Assembly: GCA_026419785.1 (NCBI GenBank)
Contig: JAODTK010005583.1
Span: forward strand, 62,001 to 126,000
Direction: 5' to 3'
DNA length: 64,000 bases
Source of the DNA: Sclerodactyla briareus
Lineage: Eukaryota > Echinodermata > Holothuroidea > Dendrochirotida > Sclerodactylidae
Position numbers and translations under genes: made by a program
Part shown: piece by piece, positions 32,517 to 43,049 of the stretch
How the letters are laid out: the number at the start of each line of letters is the position of its first letter
How positions within the stretch are numbered: position 1 is the stretch's first letter
Notes under the pieces: generated by a model
What the model was told of the DNA's origin: nothing
The model's database searches: none
Seen by the model: only the letters and a program-made list of their open reading frames with translations

Positions 32517-34520
32517 GGGTATTTCACTTACATAACACCACCACACATTTTTTTCACAGATTTGATGGGGGAACACCCCCCCCCCCACTTGAGATTTGTT
32601 CGAATCCGAAAAAACTAGATTTTCGACAAGTAGTTTCATGGCGTGAAATCTAACTCTGCTGAAATGAAAAGGAAGTAGAAAAGACAACCACGCGCGCAAA
32701 GCGCGCGAAAAGTTGGGATTTTGGATTGATCCTAAGTGTTAAAAAACTATCACCACAACATGGTTCATTTGGCGATTGGGTGAAACATGCCCTCCCCCCT
32801 CATCTACGAAGAATTGTTTGAATCCGCGAGCTTCATGTTTGGTAATTAAATTGATGCGTGGCATATAATCGGGTCAAATGAAAATGGACGAAAAAAACAC
32901 AGGCACGCGAGCTAGGCGCGCGGAATTTTGAGGTTTTTTTTTACATAGGTGTCGAAAACTATCACCAAAACATTTATTTCACAGGAATTCGATTGGTGGA
33001 ACGATCCCCCCCCCCCATCTTGAAGGTTTGGGTGAATCGACAAACTTGATTCTCGGTACAAATAGAAACATGCGAGGTCAATGTCAAATGAAATTGATGT
33101 AGTAAACGCACCACGCGCGCTAAGCGCGCAAAAAAATTTGAGTTTTTGTCATTACCTAAGTGTTAAAACAATCCCCACAAATTTTAATTTTTTTCACAAG
33201 GATTGATGCCCGGGAACGTGCCGACCCCCCCCCATTCTTTGAAGATTTGTTCGATCCGAAAAACGTGATTTTCGTACTAGTAGATCCATGCGTGACATAT
33301 AATCGGATCATATGAAAATTGAGGTAAAAACACAACCACTGCGCGAAAATTTGTGGGTGTTTGGATTGACCTAAGTGTTAAAAACTATCACCACAACAGT
33401 GATTTGGGGAGTGGTAACATGCCCACCCCCCCCCCCCCCGCCCATTACGAAGATTGTTGAATCCCGCGCAACTTCATGTTGGTGGTCATAAAATTGATGC
33501 GTGGATATTATCGGTCAAATGAAAATTGACGAAGAAAACACAGGTACGCGCGCAAGCGAGCGGACATTTGATTTTTTGTTTTACTAGGTGTGAAAACTAA
33601 CCACCACAACATTTTTTTTCACAGGAATTCGAGTGGGGGGAACGTGCCCCCCCCCCATCTTTGAGGTTTGTTCGAATCCGACAAACTTGATTCTCGGTAC
33701 CAAATAGATAATGCTAGCATATAGGATCAATGACAAAATGAATGTAGTACACGCAAACCACGCGAGCTAAAAATTTTTGAGTTTTTCATTTACCTAAGTG
33801 TTAAAAATATCACACAACATTTTTTTTTTTTCACAAGGAATTTGAAATTTTGGGGGAAAGTGCCCCCCCCCCCCATCTTTGAGTTGTTCGAATCGGACAA
33901 CTTGATTTTCGGTAAAGGAGATGCATGCGTGGCATATAATCGGATCAAATTGATGTAGAAACACACAAACACTCACTGCGCGAACATTTGGGTTTTTGAT
34001 TTACCGTAAGTGTTAAAAACGATCACCACAACATTTTTCCTTTGGGGGATTTGGAGAAAATGCCCCCCCCCCCCCCCTCATCTCAGAAATTTGTTTCGAA
34101 TCAGCGCACTTCATGTTTGGTACATTAAATTGATTCTTGGCATATAATCGGGTCAAATGAAATTGACGAAGAACACACAGCCAGGCGCGCGTGACGCGCG
34201 AATATTTTTGGGTTTTTCAGTTACCTAATAACTAGGATTTGATTTGGGTAACGTGGTCCCCCATCTCGACAGATTTGTTCGAATCCGTCAAACTTGATTT
34301 TGGTACCTTAGAACCATGCGTGGGATCTCATCGGATCAGCAAAGACGCGAAAAATGGGTTTTTTCAATTCAACACAGTTAAATACTACCACCAACAAACA
34401 TTTTTGATTGTTTCCACTAGGATGTGATTGGGGAACGTGACCCCCCCCCCCATCTACGAGATTTGTTCGAAATCCGACAAACTCGATAGTAGTAAATAAA
34501 TAGAACAACCATCACCCCAC
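32517..34520. repeat. Satellite array, ~215-bp monomers in trimers
   Basis: Nine to ten diverged monomers share a fixed order: ATCACCACAACATTTTT, a GGGGAACGTGCC word, a C run of 7-14 bases, CATCTTTGA, TTTGTTCGAATCCG, ACTTGATTTTCGGTA, GCATGCGTGGCATATAATCG, GGTCAAATGAAAATTG, then a CGCGCGCTAAGCGCGCG palindrome and GTTTTT..TTACCTAAGTGTTA. C-run anchors lie near 32,580, 32,790, 33,010, 33,230, 33,435, 33,650, 33,870, 34,070, 34,250 and 34,445. Every third monomer (32,805, 33,450 and 34,082) has the variant GAATCCGCGAGCTTCATG and AAATTGATGCGTGG. The array is therefore organised as ~640-bp trimers. Confidence 0.9.
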
Positions 34521-34539
34521 CCCCTACGCATATAAGTGC

Positions 34540-34645
34540 GTTAAAACATCGTTGAAACGTTTCCATTTTTCCGGCCCAAAACCCATGGGGGGCACCGCCC
34601 CCCTTGCCCCCCCTGTGGCGCCCCCCTGCAGACACATAACAATTA
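34540..34645. repeat. G/C-rich edge after the satellite
   Basis: CCATGGGGGGCACCGCCCCC (near 34,585) is an imperfect hairpin, followed by TGCCCCCCCTGTGGCGCCCCCC and CTGCAG in quick succession. On the minus strand it reads GGGGGGCGCCACAG, related to the AGTGGCG motif seen at 1,906 and 27,510. It is possibly the terminal part of the element that carries the satellite. Confidence 0.4.
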
Positions 34646-34993
34646 ATTGGACAATTGATTGGACTCATGCCCAACATATCCACTGTTCAAATACAGGAAT
34701 TCTAAAGGCAAGCAACACCTTCGATTGAACCAGTTTACCCAGCTTCTGCTCCTGCCTCAGACTGTCGTGACTACTGTGTGTACCATGAAGATCGTGCTTG
34801 CCAACACGTTGAAGCTAGCAACAATACTGGCCGTGGGACTAAGCCCTGGTCTGTTTCCCACATTGACAAGTAATTAAAGACCCACTCCACTTGCAAGTTC
34901 ATAGCAAAGCTCAACACATAAAATGCAGGATGATTTTTTGCTTGAATATACAATTATCCGAAGAAAAAGACAACCACCATATTTTTTTTCGTT

Positions 34994-35161
34994 GGTCTCG
35001 AAGCGAGACCGGAAGAAATTCCTCTAGACCAGAAGGTTCGAGACCGAGACCGAGACCGAGCCTACAGGGTGTCGAGACGAGATCGGGACCGAGACCAGCA
35101 AAAGCTGGTCTCGAGACCGGTCCTCGAGACCGGTCTCGAGACCGAGACCGGTCTCGAGACC
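34994..35161. repeat. CGAGAC array with GGTCTCGAGACC palindromes
   Basis: CGAGAC units occur in both orientations. Three perfect 12-bp palindromes GGTCTCGAGACC lie at 35,107-35,118, 35,132-35,143 and 35,150-35,161, with further half-palindromes. Unlike the arrays at 30.3 and 62.5 kb, this one is strongly self-complementary and could fold into hairpins. The two ORFs across it (34,891-35,253 plus; 34,911-35,312 minus) are low-complexity Arg/Ser/Asp frames, not genes. Confidence 0.9.
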
Positions 35162-35169
35162 CTACAACC

Positions 35170-37588
35170 TGTTTAGTGATTAGTCCTAATTTTCCAGCAT
35201 TAGCAACTGGAGTAGAAGCAGAAAGGCTCATCAACACTGAAATACGCATATGAAAAGTGTGTCGATTATCAATATAGGGACCGAAAATTTCAATGATAAT
35301 AACATTTTTCACTCCGCAACGTCAGACCATCTTCACGTTTTTTTTCCCCACCTCCATTTCTCTCGAATAGCAGAAGAAAAACCATCGACCGGGCTTTAAA
35401 CGCATGCTGGGCACTGGCATGTAATGCACCGTAACGATAACGATAGGGCTTCCATTACGGATGTGTTATCGCCGGCACTACCTGGTTTTGCAGATCTAAA
35501 ATTCCGCTTTACACCGCCTCAGTTAGCTAGTAGCTGGCGGAAAACATAGCCACACTTTTAAAATATCCGTTGCGTCCCAGGTGGTTCCTAAAACAGTTGA
35601 AACATTTTTTTAACCCTAATGACTTACTATTGGTTAGGTCCTTGCTTTCTAGGAATTGACTAGGAAAGCCTGCAACGCAAGATTACTGAGGGAAATAATG
35701 TTTCTGGTCAATGTATACCATTGTCGATTTATCGTCTAATGTTTGGATGTCTGATACTAAGACCCCCGATACCACCTGTTCCTGAATTTGAAATCCGCCC
35801 CGTCATTCATGCCTGTGAACATGATCGTCTCGCATGAAGAGAATGTCATCGTTAGTACAGTGGTAATATAGGTGTCCATTATGTTCATCATTTAAAATAA
35901 CATGTACAAAACGTTTTCGACCAGTAAATTATTGAGAAAGTATTTAATCAAGTAGTAGCCCATCAGGCAGCTATGACATTGCGGATAACATGTTCACTAG
36001 TTAGATATTTTTAGAGCCAGTATTTCATTGTGTAACTGAATGCTAGATCGGACTGGAAATCGTCGAGGTTCGAACAATAAACGGCTTAGAAGTCACTGGG
36101 CGGAGTCTGAATTTCCCGACGAGAGACTTTTAGGGCAAGGGCTTCATTTCCGCAATTCGAGCAAAGCAAACTGGGTGTAAACATTCCCCGTCCACGGGTA
36201 TATTCTATTAATCTTGGTCTTTGGTTTTTTCGTGATACCGGAAAACCACTGGGAACGCGTGATTCAGTCATATGTATATACATCCTGTTATGTTAAAAGG
36301 ATGTATATGTGAATAATTTATGGGCCAACCTTTCAGTTTAGTGATGAAGATACAGTGTTGAACGCGATTGTTGCGGTGTATGCAAGCATTAGGCGCGTCG
36401 GCAACACACAGGGGAAATAGATCACAATACTCTATATCAAAATCGAAAGAGTTTCGATACTCCCGTAAGAGTCAAGTTTTGTAACAATAATCAACGCTCC
36501 CACATGTGCTCCTTATATTTGACATGACATGATCTCCCATTCAACCCACAAGATATGCTTCACCGAACGGTCTAAAAGCAGTCCGTCGTCCCTATGAAAT
36601 AGGATCGACTGAGATTAACGTTCTCGGTTCTTCTTTCTTTCAACAGTTTTCGACTGCTCATTCATACTGTCTGCTAATTCAGGAGGGTTCATAACACGTA
36701 ATATAAACTATTTGGGGGGAATTTACCCTTCACATTGAAGTTATTGGAAAAAAATCTGCTCGCAAGAGATGATATCATCCTATGGATTGTATCTGCGCTG
36801 TACACTAAGCTCTAGAATCGCGAGTGTCAAACTTATATTTCAACTTGGCGATTCTGGCAGTACGTCCGGAGCATGCTTAGATTTCATAGTGTAGACTCCA
36901 CATTTCTACGAAGGGAAATAAGCAATTTGTAGGATCATAATTAAACAAAAACGGAGTACGAGAACAAGCCTTCTGAGTGACCTAATACCGAACCATTTCC
37001 ATTTCAATGTTTGGTTCCGATTTCCTGTTCTCCTAACTGCAATTAATCATATTTTTTACTGAACTACCTAAATCCAGGGACGTTACCTCTGACTTCAAAA
37101 TCATGTTTCTCGATGTCATCTGTACCACATCTGAATTTACTCTTTGGTATTTATTCTTTGACGTTTCTGCAAAGAGAGTTGTTCAGTCTGATCGCCATTC
37201 CACGTGTTTTGCTCGCCTCACAAAGGCTGTAGCCCCACACTTGCCAAACTTGTTTGGCAACATTTATTCGTCGATGGATTATTTTACCATTAAATTATTA
37301 TTCAACATAACAAGTTTCCATGTTCTCGGACGGAGATAATATTAATCGAAATCAACCGCAATGCAAATTCTTTACGTCAAAATGCTACACTAATTATTTA
37401 GGTCTTGGGTAGACGATTGAAGTAGGAAATAGTATATTCTAATCACGCCACCCGTTTATACCATCACTATAACATTCCCCATTTCCTATTCCAAAGTATT
37501 TAGTGATTGTTATTGCCTGAGGTTTTCATTGTGGTTGACGTCATATGTTACATGTACACTGCTCCTGGATATTTGGTAAAAAAGGACT
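35170..37588. other. Unassigned spacer
   Basis: No recognised gene, RNA or repeat family. ATATACATCCT (36,276-36,286) and AGGATGTATAT (36,298-36,308) form a perfect 11-bp stem with an 11-base loop. The ORF at 37,103-37,339 has no motif. Confidence 0.4.
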
Positions 37589-37589
37589 A

Positions 37590-38260
37590 AACTGGGATCA
37601 TAGATAACAGATGGACCAAGTTGCATATATCTGGGCAAAATGGATATAGATCGACATAGATTACCCCATGTTAAATTTCTTAGAATCGACATTAATTTAT
37701 TACCATCGGTCGGAGGCAGCTGGGAGTTTTTCGTTCTTATTCTGCGTCAACTATTTCCTGATAAATAAATGGCTTGCAGATTGAAGTTGATTCATCACAA
37801 ACACAGACAAATAACACAATGTAGTATTTCGACAAACTGTGATTGGATTACGAGATGGGGATTATCAGTGCTATTTCTTTGACGGAGGTACTCAATTGAT
37901 CACGTGATGAACAACAAAACACGTGCCATGCAATTCCTAATTTAGAGGCGTAACTCAACAATGCATGCAATGCAGATGACATTTGTCACTTCTGGACGAT
38001 GTGATGGTTTTCGGCGGAGAAATATATCGAGCAAATAATCTGTTTGAAGGTTAGCAGGTGATCAACAGCATCATCGCTCTTGAATCAAGAGACTAAACAA
38101 GCTTCGAATAAACACGAATACACTGGTTAGCTCACTTTGTTGAAAACATCTATCAATCAGTTACCATCGCTCGTTACCTCAGCATTTTGGGGAGACAAAA
38201 TCCAACGGCAGACTCAGATCGGAGTCCACCATAGAGGTACTGAGGATTTGTCCACACTTG
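37590..38260. repeat. Segmental duplication block 1 (left part), copy 2
   Basis: Counterpart of about 20-560. It shares TAGATTACCCC / TAGATAACCCCC, TTCTTAGAATC, the TTTTTCGTTCTTATTCTGCG / TTCTTCGTTTCATCTGCG pair, GAGGTACT.AAT and CAGCATTTTGGGGA / GAGCATTTGGGGA. Its left edge near 37,590 coincides with the left edge of the window, so copy 1 may extend beyond position 1. Confidence 0.85.
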
Positions 38261-38264
38261 GTAC

Positions 38265-39580
38265 CAGGTAACTAGTTGCTCAATTCAGGGGTGGTTCTGT
38301 AGCCTTCTCCAAGGATGTGGTATGATCGAAAAGAACTGAACATGTTGTATGCACACTTTTCGTGATAATTATAATGAGAATTTTGGTGGTCGTTTAAAAT
38401 CGATGCAGTGAACTGTTGGGATGCCAGATATAATCGCATAATATGTCATATATTTGTATGAAGAAGTGAGAAGGTAGCCAGAGATCGTAGTTTGCCCAGC
38501 ACTATTTATGAATCTATGATGCAGAATACACTGTAATGGTTGGGGTGAAGGTCTCATCATTCAGCCTGATGTATATGGAGGTTGATCACTTCATGAAGGT
38601 AATTTTCTTGGATATTTTGCAACTGGCATATCATCTCTGATTCTGAAAGTTCTAGATACTTCAACGTGCCACTGGTGGCATCCCTGCCGTATAGTACACG
38701 GGTAATTTTGGCCTTCTCGGGTTATCGTTCCGATTGCTTTGATGACTTTCTTGCACTTATAGCTGAAACTATTGAAGCTGAATTCAGACATCTATGAGGT
38801 TAGTTCTCATGAAGTCCTACCGCCTGCCAGAATTGCCTGGTATGTAGCGTAGTAACTAACTATACTGTTAGATTATCTACGTTAAAACAGCAATAAACGT
38901 TTTAACAGACATCCGTTATTATAGTGAAGTTACCCTTTCCAACAAATCTTGTTATTTATCTTTGTCAATAAAATAACCTCAGAATAAAAGGCACATGCTA
39001 TCGGGAAGGCTTCTATCTTAATGTCATTTCTAGTAACGAATGTCTTCACGGAAAGAAAATAACATAAGCCAAACATGAAGAAACAGCAAAATTGGAAATG
39101 TTAGGCTCTTAGACGATTCGTCGGGAATATTTACTGACAGCCATCCCATCAATTCTAGCAATTTGTCCTTATTCAGTGAAACATTATCTTCCAAATTGGC
39201 TGTATGGGGTTCTAAGTTTGGTTTCAATAAATTTCCAATTTCGAGCATTGTTGTTCTCTCCTCATAAGATAAATTTGTCGTGCAGCTTATTGGCAGTGTA
39301 TGAGGTTAGGTCCAATTTCTCAGACATTCAGGCATCAAATAGACCATCCCTTTTGGATCTCGTTGATGACTCCGATGTTAGAACGATCGAGACCACATAC
39401 TCTAAATAACGGAAACAACACGAACTTGACATACTGATGGAGCTGTTTATCCAACTGAAGTATCTCCATCTCCCAAGATAAAATCATATCTGTTTTGGGT
39501 GGGTAAACCGCTAATGACAAGCCGAATATTGGCGCGCCGCGGTGGATTGGGCGTCCAAACCAGCGCGAACTACAATTTTC
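38265..39580. other. Copy-2-specific stretch in duplication
   Basis: About 1.3 kb has no counterpart in copy 1 between 560 and 640. Short ORFs on the minus strand (39,030-39,248 and 39,335-39,520) and plus strand (39,176-39,409) show no recognised motif. Phrases such as GACATACTGATGGAGCTG loosely recall LINE 3' regions, but I could not confirm any RT motif. It is likely an insertion of unknown type, ending near the GGCGCGCC at 39,530. Confidence 0.5.
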
Positions 39581-39584
39581 CGTC

Positions 39585-41060
39585 TGACCTCGCCACTGCT
39601 TATTTGGACTTGACAGATTTGACGTAAAGTTTCAGAGAGAAGGAAGTCAGCTTATTGGACCACCACACACGCATCTTTGGCAAATAAACGCATATTTCGC
39701 AGCTACTTTCACATTGCATTACAATATCAACAAATATAAATTGAAATTATGGTAACCTATGTAACCCATTTTCCCTTCCCATACGTAATAGCGTTTATTG
39801 ACACATACCTATTACTCACATCATAATCTTCACTAACCCCAAAGTTTTTCTTTGCCGATCACCAATTCATCAAAATTCGAACAGGTTATATAGCCGCCAA
39901 TTATTACCCATGAATGACATGAACGTAAAATTTGAGAGTAACTCAAACGCATCACACCAAAGCGGTCCTCACTTGTGAGATTCCCCCCCCCCCCCCTTCC
40001 CCCCCCCCCCCCGCCACTGATTTACCCCTGTAACTGCCAATGGGCGGACGGTAATCATAAAAATATCGAAGTAAAGTGAAGGAATTTTCTGATCCGTATC
40101 GTCAGTAGGCCCCTGTTAATCATTCTCTACGACGCTGAGTCGAGCGCTATAAATATATGTTTTAAGGCTTTTATTCACAGGAATACGGCCAAAATGATGT
40201 TATCGTCTTCTTTTCAGTCTCTCTCATCTCAATTTACCCTCCTTGCCTTGAGAATAGTGTGCAAAACTAATTTGCTTCCCTAATCTGTGTGATTACCTAG
40301 CTTCATTAAGTTTCCAGTATCGATCGAATCTAATTTATCCCCGATATATTTACTTTGGGGCAGACTAATCCACTAACAAGGCTGATTTTATTGGCCTATC
40401 GCTTTTTACATCCGTAGGTTCAAGCTGAACGCCATGGCGACACATCAGTTTTCTGCAGAGTTAATCCCCTATTAAATGTTTTGTGTGTTGTTCAATAGCG
40501 GGGATCACTATTTCACCCTAGGTGTTAGTGTTATGAGAGCCCTTTCTTAAACTTATACGCACTGAAGCGTGTTGGTCAAGCTGCTTGTACCTCACTGGCG
40601 ATCGAGTGCACTTCTTAACCGTCTACTTTTCCTCACTTTTATTTTTTGTCCTCATGACAGTTAGCAAACAGTACTAATTTTCAAACAAATCCAACAAACG
40701 AATTATGTAAGGAACTACATCGATATGCAAAATTTTTAATGTAATCAAATAAAGATCGAATATTCCCTTCTTTTTCTGCGTTAGAACGAAAAATGAGATA
40801 TTTTACTAATATATAGATTAAGTTAGTTCACACGGCAAATCGTCCCCCAAAAAGTACCATTACCAAACATTCAGAAAGTCACATGGATATTACTTTTCCA
40901 TTGTTGTTTCATCAAGTAGTACTGTTCCTTCTCAGTTTGTAGGAATTCCTGTATTAGATGATATATCCCGTTTTTCCTCGCTAGCCATTCTCCCAGTTTG
41001 GCCCCTACATCATTGAAAACACATCGCCTTCATATTGGTTCTGGTCATAGGCCATCTCGA
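39585..41060. repeat. Segmental duplication block 1 (right part), copy 2
   Basis: Counterpart of about 690-1,870. It shares CTGCTTATTTGGACTTG, GCATTACAATATCA, CGATCACCAATT.ATCAAA, TTACTTGTGAGATTC-like and GTCGAGCGCTA words, and the CGCCATGGCGACACAT word. Long C runs at 39,984-40,014 replace sequence that is not homopolymeric in copy 1. It is followed by about 75 bp of weaker similarity before block 2. Confidence 0.85.
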
Positions 41061-41134
41061 CCGAAATCGCTAACTACGGGACAAATCTGTCAAGAAACAA
41101 CTAGCCTTTTGAAACGGACAACTGTCAACTGTAT

Positions 41135-41690
41135 AACGCCACGTATCGTTAGCCATAATATGTACCCGACGAGTGCTATAGATGCAGATGTCAGTTAGTA
41201 CTGATTGATGCCAGCGACCAACACGGAAGAAAACCATTGGCATGATGCAGTACAAAATATAGCTGCCAAATTGGCAGAGGAGTACAAGTTTGACCCTCAC
41301 GGTACGGAAAGCGATTATTAGCTATCATCATCTGTGATCACCATTAATCTGAGCAATTGAGAGAGTGAGAAGATAGTAATGTCCCACTATATCCTAAGTT
41401 TATATGTGAGCCAATATCGAGTCCTGTCCTGAAAGACAAGGAAACTATATTTATTTGTTACACGCCTCCTGTCCTATTAAAATTTGATCGATGTTAATAC
41501 ATAGTACCATCTAACCATACGAGGGACTTTTCTGAAGGATGACGGTTTCCAAGCGAGATGAAGTTCTGTCAACAGAGCCAGTGCTGTCAATGTACAAGTA
41601 GAAGGTTTTTTGCGGAGGCCATACTGGCTGGAATAAGAATGTCATGGTTAAGGATATGAAATAATAGATGCCGGACGCTCATATATTTTG
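41135..41690. repeat. Segmental duplication block 2, copy 2
   Basis: Counterpart of 3,280-3,880. Matches include CACGTAT.GTTAG, ATTGGCATGATGCA, CCTCACGGT.CGGA, AAGCGAGATGAA and AGCCAGTGCTG / GATCCAGTGCTG. The final piece of copy 1's block resumes at 42,950-43,010. Confidence 0.8.
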
Positions 41691-41699
41691 GAGAAAAAA

Positions 41700-42945
41700 C
41701 GGCTTGGGTACGGCGCTAATAGCTCTATAATTTAAATACAAGGTGGGACCACCTAATTTAAAAAAACGGAGCAATTTTCTGGGGGAAAGGTCCTTTCCGA
41801 GAAGACAACAAAAGTTTATAACATAAGTCGAAGGCTCCAGTATGAATCAGTTATGCAAGGAGGTCGTAAATCATAAATCACTCGTAACCTATTTTTCTTG
41901 ATTTGCAAATAACATTTCAATTCTTCATATTTGTGGGGAACAAAAGTGATTAGTACAAGTACGTTCATATTTATGTTTGTTGGAGAACAATTGGCTGTTG
42001 CCTAGCATCAACTCATAATCCTTCGTCTCAGAATTAACTTGAAATACGCTTTTTGCGTAATTCGTTGAACATCTGCCAGTAGCAAAGAGAAAGAAAGGAA
42101 TACTGCCGACGATCATGTGCAATCTCGTGTTTTGCAATTCGAAGGCATAACACGAATGTCATGTCGCTCTACATAATTTAGCGAAGGCCCAACACAAACA
42201 CATGGTCCCAATATGCTGTAGTAGCATTAAGGATTACCCGGGACTACATAACTGGAATTTATACGAATTCATGAAAGTTACGTAAAGGTGTTGAAATGAT
42301 TCGCGTGACAATACGGAGTGAAATCGCGTCCGTTAATAGGTTGGATTAGACAATGAACACCCCAAAAATGTATCAACAGCCATTGTAAATTATATATATA
42401 TACTCGTAACGAATATTTCAGTAAAAAAATCCTGCAAACACTTCATTCAAAATTATTAATCACAATTCCGAACCAAAACTAAGAGTTATATAGAACAGTC
42501 AGGATTCGGCCCACATGTATCCATCATCTGATCGATAAACGTAACATAATATCGGCTGTGCTTCAAAACCCTTTGTGGTCTTTTCTCCCCAACATACCTT
42601 AAAAGTGTCGTCTTTCTAGGAATAGGACGTTTGACATGAATTAACCCATTGATTATTATTCTTCGCGAAAAGTGTGAATGAAATCCACTCCCGAATTGGA
42701 GCTGAAAATTTCAAAAGCTTACACATAGCGCTATTTTCCTTTCTATTTTAACCTAAAGTATCGTTGTGTTGACCAACACGGGAAGTTCTAACGAAATTAT
42801 TTTTTTAACGTCCAATCAAAACACCGTCTTCATATGTTCTCCTAATAATTATTTTGGAGATTCAATTACTGGGCCGTGTTCTCGATCGTCAACTAATCTT
42901 AAGCTGACACCTTCGTGTTCCTGTTGAGAATGGATATCCAAATGT
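41700..42945. other. Copy-2-specific stretch in duplication
   Basis: Separates two parts that are adjacent in copy 1 (near 3,880-3,940). It has no recognised coding content. The ORF at 41,925-42,137 on the minus strand lacks motifs. A short TATATATATA tract lies near 42,392. Origin unknown. Confidence 0.45.
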
Positions 42946-43049
42946 TGACCACAAATCTTATTCTCGCGGAATAATGGACTACACCAAAATGATACTCGGA
43001 GATTATACTGACAGTTGAGAACAGTGGCTTAATTCATGAAAATTATAAA

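Noticed and set aside
32517..34520. CRISPR-like array
   Set aside because: Units are ~215 bp, continuous and without unique spacers, and the context is an animal genome. It is a satellite.
32254..34683. Plus- and minus-strand ORFs of 60-131 codons in the satellite region
   Set aside because: They are made of satellite monomers with C-run-derived Gly/Pro tracts and break at each indel.
38265..39580. Additional LINE 3' fragment
   Set aside because: A few phrases recall LINE tails, but no RT motif such as YADD, HLEY or RRLGL could be read in any frame, so it is left unassigned.
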